From assembly GCA_050480705.1 (NCBI GenBank), contig JBJHAX010000016.1:1-46554 (forward strand): a stretch of 46,554 bases of DNA, read 5' to 3'. Position numbers and translations under genes: made by a program. The first letter of the stretch is position 1; each line of letters opens with the position of its first letter. Origin of the DNA: JBJHAX01 sp050480705 (GTDB taxonomy: Bacteria > Actinomycetota > Nitriliruptoria > Nitriliruptorales > Nitriliruptoraceae). The notes beneath the pieces are model-generated. The model ran no database searches, was not told the DNA's origin, and was given only the letters and a program-made list of their open reading frames with translations. Below are positions 1 through 8,122 of the stretch, one piece after another.

Positions 1-5
1 GGGCT

Positions 6-35
6 CAGACGTCGGGCGGAGCATCCGCCTGTCTG
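6..35 (+). other. Stem-loop upstream of cimA (first of two)
   Basis: An outer stem CAGAC/GTCTG encloses an inner stem GGCGGA/TCCGCC with a GCA loop; the two are joined by a small asymmetric internal loop. It may be a leader structure of cimA or sit near the 3' end of the gene before the window. No T-run follows, so a classical intrinsic terminator is not supported. Confidence 0.35.
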
Positions 36-61
36 GCCGTGCGCTCGCGATCATCATTCGA

Positions 62-100
62 CCGCTCCCGTAGCCGGCGTTCGCCGGGCTGCGGGAGCGG
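62..100 (+). terminator. Strong GC-rich stem-loop before cimA (terminator or attenuator candidate)
   Basis: Bases 62-75 (CCGCTCCCGTAGCC) pair with 87-100 (GGCTGCGGGAGCGG) in a 14-bp stem with one T.G pair. A bulged G and a GGC/GCC top with a GTTC loop follow. There is no T-tract downstream, as is common for actinobacterial hairpins. It lies 90 nt before cimA and could end upstream transcription or act in cis on cimA. Three isoleucine codons (50-58) and a TAG (71-73) share one open frame just before and inside the stem. Confidence 0.5.
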
Positions 101-190
101 CTCGGCGATCTCCGTGCCTCTCCTGGTTCCCGGCTCGAACGGCGGACGATCCGTGTCGCGGAACGCGCCCACGAGACGGAGACACATCAG

Positions 191-1822
191 GTGAGCAGGA
201 GCACCACGACAGATGCGCCGCTGCCGTCGGCGCGCGAAGGTCTGGATCTCTACGACACGACGCTGCGTGACGGCACGCAGCGTGAAGGCGTCACGCTGTC
301 GGTCAACGACAAGCTTCGCGTGGCGCGTCGGATGGACGAGCTGGGCGTCGCCTACATCGAAGGCGGCTGGCCGGGCGCGAATCCGAAGGACACTGAGTTC
401 TTCGCGCGCGCCGCTGACGGTGAACTCCGCCTGGACAATGCCACGCTGGTCGCGTTCGGCATGACGCGTGGACCGGGACGGGACGCCGCGGACGACCCGT
501 TGCTGCGTGCCCTGCTCGACGCGCGCACCGAGGTGATCTGCCTCGTGGGCAAGTCGTGGGGCTACCACGTCGACGAGGCGCTCGGTGTCGCACGCGAAGA
601 GAATCTCGCGATGGTGCGCGACTCGATCGAGTACCTGCGGTCACAGGGCAGGCGTGTGTTCTTCGACGCCGAGCACTTCTTCGACGGGCTGGCACGTGAC
701 GAGGCGTATGCGGCCGAGGTCGTGCGTGTCGCCGCCGACGCCGGCGCGGAATGCGTCGTGCTGTGCGACACCAACGGTGGGGCGATGCCGTGGGATGTCG
801 CCGAGATCGTGCGACGGTTCGTCGATGAGCTGCCCTGCGGTGTCGGCCTGCATTTCCACGACGACGGCGGTTGTGCGGTCGCGAACTCGCTGCTGGGCAT
901 CGAAGTCGGCGCGACCCAGGTGCAGGGAACCGCGAACGGGCTCGGTGAGCGGTGTGGCAATGCGAATCTCTTCACGATTCTCGCCGACCTGCAGCTCAAG
1001 CGCGGACTGCAACTGGTGCCGTCGGACCGCCTCGAACGTCTCACCGAGATCAGCCACACCATCGCGGAGTTGTGCAATCAGACGACCCCGTCGGTGTCGC
1101 CCTACGTCGGCCACACCGCCTTCAGCCACAAGGCGGGGCTGCACGCCTCCGCATTGGCGAAGGCGCCCGACATGTACCAGCACATCGACCCCGCCGATGT
1201 CGGCAATCGCCAGCGCCTCGTCGTCAGCGAACTCGCCGGCCGCTCCAACATCCTGCTCAAAGCCAAAGAGTTCGGGATCGAGATCACCGACGCGCAGGCG
1301 CGTTCCGTCCTCGACGAGGTCAAGCGCCGTGAGTCGACGGGTTGGACCTACGAGGCTGCCGACGCATCGTTCGAACTGCTGCTTCGCCGCGTCGCCGGCC
1401 TGCTGCCCGCCGAAGCTGAGCCGTTCCGTTCCCTGCACTACCGGGTGAATGTCGCAGGAGGCGACGTGACCGACGCCCCCGGCGAAGGACCGGCCGAGGC
1501 GATCCTCGCCGTCGACGTCGGTGGAGAACGACGGCTCGGAGCAGGAGAGGGCAACGGGCCCGTCGACGCGCTCGACCAGGCGTTTCGCAACGCCGTCAAC
1601 GGGACCTGGCCGCAGCTCGACCAGGTCCACCTCTCGGACTACAAGGTGCGCATCCTCGAGGCGACTGCAGGCACCAACGCGACGACGCGGGTCCTGGTGT
1701 CGTCCACCGACGGGGTCGGCGTGTGGGACACCGTCGGGGTCCACCACAACGTCGTCGAAGCGTCGTGGCTCGCGCTGTCCGACGCCTACACCCACGCCAT
1801 CCTCCGGGTCGACTGGCCCTGA
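191..1822 (+). CDS. cimA: (R)-citramalate synthase CimA
   Basis: Condenses acetyl-CoA with pyruvate to (R)-citramalate, the first step of the threonine-independent route to 2-oxobutyrate and isoleucine. The 543-aa length fits the family. The N-terminal HMGL-like TIM barrel opens with LYDTTLRDGTQREG (residues 20-33). The metal-binding motif is HFHDDGG (H221, H223), followed by the typical QVQGTANGLGERCGNANL. The C-terminal ~140 residues match the LeuA-type regulatory dimer domain, so isoleucine feedback is likely. The usual HxHND reads HxHDD here, but both metal-binding histidines remain. The GTG start has a GGAG about 9 nt upstream. 2-isopropylmalate synthase is the alternative, but the GLGERCGNANL block and length favour CimA. 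Confidence 0.88.
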   Translation: MSRSTTTDAPLPSAREGLDLYDTTLRDGTQREGVTLSVNDKLRVARRMDELGVAYIEGGWPGANPKDTEFFARAADGELRLDNATLVAFGMTRGPGRDAADDPLLRALLDARTEVICLVGKSWGYHVDEALGVAREENLAMVRDSIEYLRSQGRRVFFDAEHFFDGLARDEAYAAEVVRVAADAGAECVVLCDTNGGAMPWDVAEIVRRFVDELPCGVGLHFHDDGGCAVANSLLGIEVGATQVQGTANGLGERCGNANLFTILADLQLKRGLQLVPSDRLERLTEISHTIAELCNQTTPSVSPYVGHTAFSHKAGLHASALAKAPDMYQHIDPADVGNRQRLVVSELAGRSNILLKAKEFGIEITDAQARSVLDEVKRRESTGWTYEAADASFELLLRRVAGLLPAEAEPFRSLHYRVNVAGGDVTDAPGEGPAEAILAVDVGGERRLGAGEGNGPVDALDQAFRNAVNGTWPQLDQVHLSDYKVRILEATAGTNATTRVLVSSTDGVGVWDTVGVHHNVVEASWLALSDAYTHAILRVDWP

Positions 1823-1872
1823 GGCGACACGGCCGGTGCGCGACGTGCCGGTCGACGACACGAGGAGTCCAC

Positions 1873-2709
1873 GTGCGTTTCGTCCGTTTCGCCGTCCCGG
1901 GCGGGCAGGAGGGTCCCCGCTACGGCGTCGTCGACGACGCCGAGGTCGCGGTCATCGACCCGCATCCGTTCGCCACCTACCGATTCACCGGGGAACGCCA
2001 CGCCGTCGCCGAGATCCAGTTGCTCGCGCCCGTCATCCCCTCGAAGATCGTGTGCGTGGGGCGCAACTACGCCGAGCACGCCGCCGAACTCGGCAACGAG
2101 GTCCCTGACGAGACACTGTTGTTCCTCAAGCCCTCGTCGGCGGTCATCGGTCCGGCAGAGCCGGTCCGGCTGCCCACCGACGTTGCGGCGGAGTTCAGCT
2201 ACGAAGGCGAACTGGCGGTCGTCGTCGGGGCCCTGCTGCAGCGCGTCGGACCCGAGGAGGCGTCAGCCGGCATCTTCGGCTACACCATCGCCAACGACAT
2301 CACCGCCCGAGACATCCAGAAGCGCGAGAACCAGTGGTTCCGCGCCAAGGGCTTCGACTCCTTCTGTCCGCTCGGCCCCGCGTTGGCGACCGACCTCGAC
2401 GCCTCCGACCTGCGCATCCGCACATGGGTCGACGATGAGCAACGCCAGGACGGTTCCACCTCCCAGATGATCCGTGGCATCGCCTCCCTCGTCAGCGAGA
2501 TCTCGCACATCACCACCCTGCTGCCCAGTGACGTGGTGCTGACCGGGACTCCCGCCGGCGTCGGCGCGTTCGGCCCGGGAAACACGCTGCGCGTCGAGAT
2601 CGAAGGCATCGGCGTGCTGGAGAACCCGGTGGTCGAGCGCTCGTCCGACTCGTCGTCGCGTCGCGACGGGTCCACGTCGCCCGGCACCCGCCCCGGCGAG
2701 GCGACGTGA
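1873..2709 (+). CDS. Fumarylacetoacetate hydrolase (FAH) family protein
   Basis: A 278-aa FAH-fold enzyme; members hydrolyse, decarboxylate or isomerise beta-diketo or 2-oxo acids using Mg2+. The core begins with KIVCVGRNYAEHAAELG. The metal-ligand acids appear as YEGELAVVVG (ExE) and GYTIANDITARD (D). The frame is open further upstream, but GTG 1873 has a GAGGAG 5 nt away and gives the usual FAH N-terminus (MRFVRFAV). It follows cimA by 50 nt and its TGA overlaps the purB GTG by 4 nt. The substrate cannot be read from the sequence; 2-hydroxyhepta-2,4-diene-1,7-dioate isomerase and acylpyruvase are common annotations for such genes. Its link to the neighbouring biosynthetic genes is unclear. 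Confidence 0.82.
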   Translation: MRFVRFAVPGGQEGPRYGVVDDAEVAVIDPHPFATYRFTGERHAVAEIQLLAPVIPSKIVCVGRNYAEHAAELGNEVPDETLLFLKPSSAVIGPAEPVRLPTDVAAEFSYEGELAVVVGALLQRVGPEEASAGIFGYTIANDITARDIQKRENQWFRAKGFDSFCPLGPALATDLDASDLRIRTWVDDEQRQDGSTSQMIRGIASLVSEISHITTLLPSDVVLTGTPAGVGAFGPGNTLRVEIEGIGVLENPVVERSSDSSSRRDGSTSPGTRPGEAT

Positions 2710-4148
2710 GCGACCACACGAACGACACGGCGACCCTGCCCAACGTGCTCGCGTCGCGGTATGCGAGTCCGCAGATGGTCGCGGTGTGGTCGCCCGCGAC
2801 CAAGGTGGTGCTGGAACGGCGCCTGTGGATCGCGGTGCTCGCCGCACAGCGCGACCTCGGTCTCGAGGTGCCCGACGGAGTGATCGAGGCGTACGAAGCG
2901 GTCGTCGACGACGTCGACCTCGCCTCGATCCGTGCCAGGGAGCAGCAGACCCGGCACGACGTCAAGGCACGTATCGACGAGTTCTGCGCGCTCGCCGGCC
3001 ACGAATACGTGCATCTGGGCATGACCTCGCGCGATCTCACCGAGAACGTCGAACAGCTGCAGGTCGTGCGCGCACTCGGGCTCGTCCGGGACCGAATGGT
3101 CGCTGCGTTGACACAGCTCGCCGAGCGTGCAACCCAGCACGCAGGGCTCGTCACCGTGGGGCGGACCCACAACGTCCCTGCACAGGCCACCACGCTCGGC
3201 AAGCGGTTCGCCAACGCGGCTGAGGAGCTGCTCCAGGCGTACCGCCGTGTCGAGGAGCTGCTGGCGCGCTATCCGCTGCGGGGGATCAAGGGGCCGGTCG
3301 GCACCCAGAAGGATCAGGCAGACCTGCTCGGCAGCGACGACGCCGTCGACGAGCTCGAGCGCCGGGTCGCTGCACACCTCGGCTTCGAGGCGCGCCTGGA
3401 CTCCGTCGGCCAGATCTATCCGCGATCCCTCGACTTCGATGTCGTCGCCGCGCTCGTGCAGGTCGCCTCCGGACCCGCATCGCTGGCGACGTCGATCCGT
3501 CTCATGGCCGGTGAGGACCTCGTCAGCGAAGGGTTCTCGGACAGCCAGGTCGGCTCGTCGGCGATGCCGCACAAGACGAACGCCCGCTCGTGCGAGCGCA
3601 TCGTCGGTCTGCGACGTGTCATCGGTGGCTACCTCGCCATGCTGTCGGCGACCGCGGGCGACCAGTGGAACGAAGGCGACGTGTCCTGCTCAGTCGTACG
3701 TCGCGTCGCGCTTCCCGACGCGTTCCTCGCAACCGACGGGCTGTTCGAGACGTTGCTGACCGTCCTCGAGGAGTTCGCCGTATTCCCGGCAGTCGTCGAG
3801 CGTGAACTCGTCCGCCATCTGCCGTTCCTCGCGACGACGCGGCTGCTGACTGCCGCGGTCGCCGCCGGGATGGGTCGCGAGGCCGCCCACGAGATCATCC
3901 GTGAGCATGCGCTCGCCGCCGCCGGCGACCGGCGGGTCGGCACGGCAGGCGACGTCGACCTTCTCGACCGCCTCGCTGCCGACGAGCGGCTGCCACTGGA
4001 CCGTGCGGCACTCGACGACGTGCTCGCAGACCGCAGCCTTCTGGTTGGTCGCGCCGCCCGGCAGGTCGGCGACGTCGTGGATCGCATCGAGCGGATCGTC
4101 GCGTCGCATCCGCAGGCCGCCGCCTACCGACCGGGAGCCATTCTGTGA
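2706..4148 (+). CDS. purB: Adenylosuccinate lyase PurB
   Basis: Catalyses two fumarate-releasing steps of purine synthesis (SAICAR to AICAR, adenylosuccinate to AMP). At 480 aa it has the expected length. The fumarase-superfamily signature GSSAMPHKTNARSCE begins near residue 283, followed by GDQWNEGDVSCSVVRRVALPDAF. The protein starts NVLASRYAS and ends YRPGAIL, a layout I recall from mycobacterial PurB. The canonical asparagine-proline of the signature is NA here, which also occurs in actinobacterial homologues. The GTG overlaps the upstream stop (GTGA) and its own TGA overlaps the gltX GTG, so the three genes are translationally coupled. Confidence 0.95.
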   Translation: MSDHTNDTATLPNVLASRYASPQMVAVWSPATKVVLERRLWIAVLAAQRDLGLEVPDGVIEAYEAVVDDVDLASIRAREQQTRHDVKARIDEFCALAGHEYVHLGMTSRDLTENVEQLQVVRALGLVRDRMVAALTQLAERATQHAGLVTVGRTHNVPAQATTLGKRFANAAEELLQAYRRVEELLARYPLRGIKGPVGTQKDQADLLGSDDAVDELERRVAAHLGFEARLDSVGQIYPRSLDFDVVAALVQVASGPASLATSIRLMAGEDLVSEGFSDSQVGSSAMPHKTNARSCERIVGLRRVIGGYLAMLSATAGDQWNEGDVSCSVVRRVALPDAFLATDGLFETLLTVLEEFAVFPAVVERELVRHLPFLATTRLLTAAVAAGMGREAAHEIIREHALAAAGDRRVGTAGDVDLLDRLAADERLPLDRAALDDVLADRSLLVGRAARQVGDVVDRIERIVASHPQAAAYRPGAIL

Positions 4149-5713
4149 CCGATGGGGCACCGCGCGTCCGTTTCTGTCCGGCACCGTCGGGGTGGCTGCA
4201 CGTGGGCAGCGCACGGGCTGCGCTGTACAACTGGCTGCACGCACGGCGCCACGGCGGCGTGTTCGTGTTGCGCATAGAGGACACCGACGCCAGCCGCGCG
4301 ACCGAAGAGTCGATGCACTCCATGATGGAGGCGCTGGCGTGGCTCGGTCTCGACTGGGACGAAGGCCCCGACGACGCCGGCGGTTCACGCGGGAGCTACG
4401 GCCCGTACCGCCAGTCGGAACGCACGGCGCTGTACGCCGAGGTGGCCGAGCGCCTCGAGCAGGCCGGGGCGACCTACCGCGACTACCGCACGCCGGAGGA
4501 ACTCGAGGCGTGGCGTGAACGTCACCGGTCGGGCGAAGGCGACGGACCACCGGTCGTCAAGGCGTCGACCTTCGAACACGACGACGAGACGCTGGCTCGC
4601 TTCGCGGACGAGGGCCGCAGCTACAGCGTGCGCCTGCGCACCCCCGAGTCAGGCCAGTTCGTTCTCGACGACCTGGTCCGCGGCGAGGTGACCTGGGACT
4701 GGACGCAGGTCGCCGACCCGGTCATCCGCCGCTCCGACGGCTCAGCCACCTACCCGCTGGCGAACTCGGTGGACGACGTCGCGCACGGCATTTCGCTGGT
4801 GTGCCGCGGCGAGGACCTGCTGTCGGTGACCCCGCGCCAGGTCGTGCTGCACGAACTGCTGGTCACCGACGGCCTGCTCGACGGCGCGTTGGCGGCGGTG
4901 GGTCTGCCGGCCCGCGAGCCGGACTGGCAGGCCCCGGCGGCGTTCGCGCACCTGCCCATCGTGGTTGGCCCCGACCGCAAGAAGCTGTCGAAACGCCACG
5001 GATCGGTGTCCGTCCAGGAACTGCGCCGGCAGGGGTTTCTGCCCGAGACGCTGCGCAACTATCTCGCGCTGCTCGGCTGGTCGACACGTGACGGCCGCGA
5101 ACGGCTCAACGACGACGAGTTGCGCGAGGCGTTCGACTTGGCGGCCGTCGGACGTTCGTCGGCAGCGTTCGACCCGGACAAGCTCACGGCGTTCAACGGC
5201 GAACGCATCCGTGAGCTGGATCCCGACGACCTTGCCGGTCGGTTGCTTGCATGGCTCGACGGAACCGAAGGCGGTGAGGTGCTCGTCGGCCGGCCGCCGT
5301 CGGACGCCGAGCGGACGGTCGTCAGCCAGCTGGTCCCGCTCGTTCAGGAACGTATGGAGCGTCTCGACGAGATCCAGCGCTACGCCCGGCCGTTCCTCGT
5401 CACCGAACTCGAGATCGACCCCGATGCGGTCGACAGTGTCCTGGCCGACCCCCGTGCGCTCGGCGCCCTCGACGCAGCGCGCCGCGTGCTGGCGGACGTC
5501 GACTGGACCGTCGCGGCGATCGAGGAGGCGCTGCGCGGCCTGGTCGACGAGCTCGGTGTCGGGTTCGGCAAGATCGCGCAGCCGATCCGGGTCGCCGTGA
5601 CCGGGTCGAAGGTCAGTCCGCCGCTGTTCGAGTCCCTCGAGGTCCTCGGTCGCGACGTCGCGCTCGCCCGCCTGGAGCAGGGCGCAACCGTCGCGCGTGA
5701 CGCGTCGGCGTGA
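4145..5713 (+). CDS. gltX: Glutamate--tRNA ligase GltX
   Basis: Class I aminoacyl-tRNA synthetase charging tRNA with glutamate; 522 aa. The HIGH-type motif is HVGS (H19) in RFCPAPSGWLHVGSARAAL, and the KMSKS-type motif is KKLSKRHGS (279-287). LRIEDTD follows the first motif as usual, and the C-terminal ~170 residues form the helical anticodon-binding region. GTG 4145 overlaps the purB stop by 4 nt. The next two genes downstream are tRNA-Gln and tRNA-Glu. No glutaminyl-tRNA synthetase is in the window, so this may be the non-discriminating form that also charges tRNA-Gln for the GatCAB route, but that cannot be decided here. Confidence 0.95.
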   Translation: MTDGAPRVRFCPAPSGWLHVGSARAALYNWLHARRHGGVFVLRIEDTDASRATEESMHSMMEALAWLGLDWDEGPDDAGGSRGSYGPYRQSERTALYAEVAERLEQAGATYRDYRTPEELEAWRERHRSGEGDGPPVVKASTFEHDDETLARFADEGRSYSVRLRTPESGQFVLDDLVRGEVTWDWTQVADPVIRRSDGSATYPLANSVDDVAHGISLVCRGEDLLSVTPRQVVLHELLVTDGLLDGALAAVGLPAREPDWQAPAAFAHLPIVVGPDRKKLSKRHGSVSVQELRRQGFLPETLRNYLALLGWSTRDGRERLNDDELREAFDLAAVGRSSAAFDPDKLTAFNGERIRELDPDDLAGRLLAWLDGTEGGEVLVGRPPSDAERTVVSQLVPLVQERMERLDEIQRYARPFLVTELEIDPDAVDSVLADPRALGALDAARRVLADVDWTVAAIEEALRGLVDELGVGFGKIAQPIRVAVTGSKVSPPLFESLEVLGRDVALARLEQGATVARDASA

Positions 5714-5745
5714 CCGCGGAAGGGCGCAGGCTTGCGGGGCATCCT

Positions 5746-5775
5746 TTGCGCCCGTCACCTCGACACCGGTACGCT
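5746..5775 (+). promoter_or_regulatory. Putative promoter of tRNA-Gln
   Basis: TTGCGC (5746-5751), an 18-nt spacer and TACGCT (5770-5775), about 100 nt before the tRNA. The -10 hexamer TACGCT/TAGGCT recurs before many genes here. The rest of 5714-5878 holds no credible gene. Confidence 0.4.
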
Positions 5776-5878
5776 CGCCGCGCGAACCGGCGCGTCGGCC
5801 GGGTGAGCACACGCACGAAGGGCCGAACGACGGCCGATTCCGGTGTCCTCGCGCGTCCGGCACGCCCGACGCACCCTT

Positions 5879-5950
5879 TCGGGGGTGGTGTAATTGGTAA
5901 CACGGCTGGTTCTGGTCCAGTTATTGAGGGTTCGAGTCCTTCCCCCCGAG
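5879..5950 (+). tRNA. tRNA-Gln (anticodon CTG)
   Basis: Acceptor TCGGGGG/CCCCCGA with discriminator G; D-arm GGTAATTGGTAACAC-type; anticodon stem GCTGG/CCAGT around loop TTCTGGT (anticodon CTG); T-arm GAGGG-TTCGAGT-CCTTC. The CCA end is not encoded. It reads CAG codons, the dominant Gln codon in GC-rich genomes. Confidence 0.95.
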
Positions 5951-5952
5951 CT

Positions 5953-5981
5953 GGTCGGACGCCCTTGAGGGCGGTTCGACC
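5953..5981 (+). terminator. Hairpin after tRNA-Gln
   Basis: GGTCG/CGACC outer stem and CGCCC-TTGA-GGGCG inner stem, starting 2 nt after the tRNA. No T-tract. It may end the tRNA transcript or guide 3' processing. Confidence 0.4.
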
Positions 5982-6005
5982 GGATGGCGTGGCCACGGCT
6001 ACGCT
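5976..6005 (+). promoter_or_regulatory. Putative promoter of tRNA-Glu
   Basis: TCGACC (5976-5981), 18-nt spacer, TACGCT (6000-6005), 51 nt before the tRNA. It overlaps the hairpin after tRNA-Gln, so both readings cannot be in use at the same time. Confidence 0.35.
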
Positions 6006-6056
6006 CCGCGCGCCAGTCGGCGCGTGACGCGCCCACAGGCGTACGACAACCGACAT

Positions 6057-6132
6057 GCCCCCGTCGTCTAGCGGCCCAGGACGCCGCCCTCTCAAGGCGG
6101 TAACGGCGGTTCAAATCCGCTCGGGGGTACCA
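6057..6132 (+). tRNA. tRNA-Glu (anticodon CTC), CCA encoded
   Basis: Acceptor GCCCCCG/CGGGGGT (with a first-pair G.T), anticodon stem CCGCC/GGCGG around CTCTCAA (anticodon CTC), T-arm GGCGG-TTCAAAT-CCGCT, then A and an encoded CCA (6130-6132). It closely resembles actinobacterial tRNA-Glu. Confidence 0.96.
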
Positions 6133-6141
6133 CGCGGCACC

Positions 6142-6177
6142 GCGGTCGGGGCCGGTCTTCGGACCGGCCCCGACCGC
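6142..6177. terminator. Perfect 16-bp hairpin with TTCG loop (bidirectional terminator candidate)
   Basis: Bases 6142-6157 pair perfectly with 6162-6177 around a TTCG tetraloop. It sits between tRNA-Glu (+) and the 3' end of the convergent DUF411 gene (-), the expected place for a bidirectional terminator. No T-run on either side. Confidence 0.6.
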
Positions 6178-6231
6178 TGTCCGGGGCCGGTTGCGTGCCG
6201 TCCGTGGCGTCGACGCACACGATCGCGGGCT

Positions 6232-6717
6232 TCAGAACCGTCCGAACTCGCCGACGACCTCGCCGTCGTCGATCATCATGACCACGAGCGGCCCGTCCTG
6301 CTCACCCGGCATACCCGGTGATCCCGGTGGCATGCCGGCGAGCGCGATCCCGTCGATCGCAGGACGCTCTTCGATGAGCTGCGTCAACGCCTCGACCGGC
6401 ACGTGACCCTCGGCGACGTAGCCGGCCACCTCGTTGGTGTGGCACGAACGTTCGCTGTCGGGGACACCCAGGTCGCGTTTCAGCGCCGCGAGGTTGTCGT
6501 GGATGCGCTGCTCGACACCGAAACCCTCCGCCTCGAGGTAGGCCTCGTAGGCGCCACAGCAGTCGCACGCGGCGGTTCGGTGCACGACGACGGTGGACTC
6601 GTCGACCTCGACGGTGGTGTCGACGGTCTGGGCGGGTGCCGCGGCGGGTTCGGCGTTGCAGGCTACGAGGACGGCCAGCAGGGCCGCGAGTGCGGTGACG
6701 GTCAGGGACCTGCGCAT
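6232..6717 (-). CDS. DUF411 family metal-binding lipoprotein
   Basis: A 161-aa exported protein. The N-terminus is a lipoprotein signal (hydrophobic LTVTALAALLAVL, lipobox LVAC with Cys20), so it should be anchored outside the membrane. The body shows the DUF411 hallmarks CDCC (C51, C53, C54), SCHT (C92, H93), GYVAEGHVPVEAL, and the methionine/glycine-rich GMPPGSPGMPG. DUF411 proteins are linked to copper handling, and these Cys, His and Met residues suit Cu binding. A GGAG lies before the ATG. No copper regulator or P-type ATPase is adjacent, so the metal is inferred from the family only. The next gene upstream on this strand is osmC. Confidence 0.85.
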   Translation of the reverse strand: MRRSLTVTALAALLAVLVACNAEPAAAPAQTVDTTVEVDESTVVVHRTAACDCCGAYEAYLEAEGFGVEQRIHDNLAALKRDLGVPDSERSCHTNEVAGYVAEGHVPVEALTQLIEERPAIDGIALAGMPPGSPGMPGEQDGPLVVMMIDDGEVVGEFGRF

Positions 6718-6830
6718 GGTCGCTCCGCGAGTCGACGACGGACATGCGGATCCTGCCTGGACAGCCGGCCGTCAGCCGCTGCGGATCGGCCCCAATGTCT
6801 GGGGCCACACGTCCTGAACCGTCCCGTGGG

Positions 6831-7364
6831 TCAGCCTGTCGGTGGTCCGGCGGCCGTCGGCCGGTCGAGGACCATGGTGACGTCCGTGCCGTGCGCGAGG
6901 GTCTGGTGGACGACGCAGTAGCGCTCGGTGCGTGTCATGAGACGCTCGAGATCGTCGGCGTCGGCGTCGGTGTCCAGGGTGAACGTGACCCGGATGGACC
7001 GGAATCCGACGGGCGCGTCACGGTCGACGCCCAGCGTTCCCCGGACGTCGAGGTCTCCGGAGACGTCGACATGGCCGGCCCGCACCTCGATGCCGAGTGC
7101 GGTGGCAACGCTGCGCAAGGTCACTCCGGCGCAGGCGGCCAGCGCCTCGAGCAGCAGATCGCCGGAGCACACGGACGTGCCGTCACCGCCGGTTGACGGA
7201 TGCAAGCCGGCCTCGATCAGAGCGCGACCCGTCTGGACCGAGCAGGTCAGGTCCTCGGACGACAGGTCCCCGCGTGCATGCAGTGTGATGAGCGCGTCGT
7301 CGGGGGCGTCGCGGTAGCGCTGTTTGAGTGGCGCCTGCACTGTGCGCAACTCGTCGCGGTCCAT
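6831..7364 (-). CDS. OsmC/Ohr family peroxide-reducing protein
   Basis: A 177-aa OsmC-fold protein; family members reduce organic hydroperoxides with two cysteines. The first Cys is C78 in LLEALAACAGVTLRS, the conserved helix motif; the second is C150 in ERYCVVHQTL. The ATG has GGGAGG 7 nt upstream. It lies 113 nt before the DUF411 gene on the same strand, so the pair might be co-transcribed, but the gap is large. The subgroup (OsmC, Ohr or YhfA-like) is unclear; the long N-terminus before SVQTGRALIEAGLHPSTGGDG looks closer to YhfA/OsmC-like than to Ohr. Confidence 0.85.
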   Translation of the reverse strand: MDRDELRTVQAPLKQRYRDAPDDALITLHARGDLSSEDLTCSVQTGRALIEAGLHPSTGGDGTSVCSGDLLLEALAACAGVTLRSVATALGIEVRAGHVDVSGDLDVRGTLGVDRDAPVGFRSIRVTFTLDTDADADDLERLMTRTERYCVVHQTLAHGTDVTMVLDRPTAAGPPTG

Positions 7365-7393
7365 GCCCGGACCTCCCGAGGTGACCTGCGGTC

Positions 7394-7399
7394 ACCGTA
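7394..7399 (-). promoter_or_regulatory. Putative -10 box of osmC
   Basis: TACGGT on the minus strand, 29 nt before the osmC ATG, in the short gap to comB. No clear -35. Confidence 0.35.
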
Positions 7400-7426
7400 C
7401 TGCGTGTGCACGACCTGCGCGCCGTC

Positions 7427-8122
7427 TCACACCGCGGGCGCGACCTCGACCGCGTCGAGTTCCTCGACTGGTGATGCGACGAGGGCGTGGTCGAACCGGT
7501 CGAGGTCGCACGCGAGCTCGAGGTCGCGCTCGGGGGCCCACCATGGACCGCCGGCCGCGAACACGCGACCGGCGTCGCTGGTTGCGACACGCGCGAGGAA
7601 CGCGCCAGGATCGGGATCCTCGCCCTTGAGGCGCGCCACGATCAGTTCACCGCACGCGCGGTCTTCGTCGCCGTCACGGCCGTGCGACGCGCCGGTGACG
7701 ACCACGTCGACGCGTGACGGCGCAGACGAAGCGAGCAGGCGCGCAGTGGCGCCAGCGGTCACGAACGAAGCGGCGACGACGAGCCGGCTTCCGATCGTGC
7801 GTGCGAGGCCTTGCGTCCCTGCGGACGTTCGATGCACCAGGGTCACACCGGTGAGGTCACGCTGCTCGAGTTCGGACGGCGAGTTGCCGAGGTCGAACCC
7901 TTCGGGCGGGCGTCCGTCGACCTCGCCTGCGACCAGCACGTCGCCGTTGGTCGTGAGCCGGTCGCGCAGATCGAAGGCGTGCGTGACGTCGGAGACGGCG
8001 AGCACCCGTGCAGCGCCACGCGCGTACGCCCAGGGCACGGTCGTGAACGCCCGCAGCACGTCGACGACGACCACCACATCGCCCGGCTCGGCGTTCTCGA
8101 GGTCGACGAAACGAAACTTCAC
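7427..8122 (-). CDS. ComB-like 2-phosphosulfolactate phosphatase family protein
   Basis: A 231-aa protein with ComB family (PF04029-type) motifs: VVVVDVLRAFTTV near the N-terminus and GEVDGRPPEGFDLGNSPSE in the middle, then THRTSAGTQG-like and TGASHGRDGDEDRACGE. ComB hydrolyses 2-phosphosulfolactate in coenzyme M synthesis in methanogens. Bacteria with this family usually lack coenzyme M, so the substrate here is unknown. GTG 8122 overlaps the dapE stop by 4 nt, making it the third gene of dapD-dapE-comB. That coupling is the main clue to its role. It should be a soluble Mg2+-dependent phosphatase. Confidence 0.82.
   Translation of the reverse strand: MKFRFVDLENAEPGDVVVVVDVLRAFTTVPWAYARGAARVLAVSDVTHAFDLRDRLTTNGDVLVAGEVDGRPPEGFDLGNSPSELEQRDLTGVTLVHRTSAGTQGLARTIGSRLVVAASFVTAGATARLLASSAPSRVDVVVTGASHGRDGDEDRACGELIVARLKGEDPDPGAFLARVATSDAGRVFAAGGPWWAPERDLELACDLDRFDHALVASPVEELDAVEVAPAV

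Noticed and set aside
5..568. 187-codon minus-strand frame at the left edge
   Set aside because: Overlaps the catalytic start of cimA and is rich in Arg/Ala with no recognisable motif.
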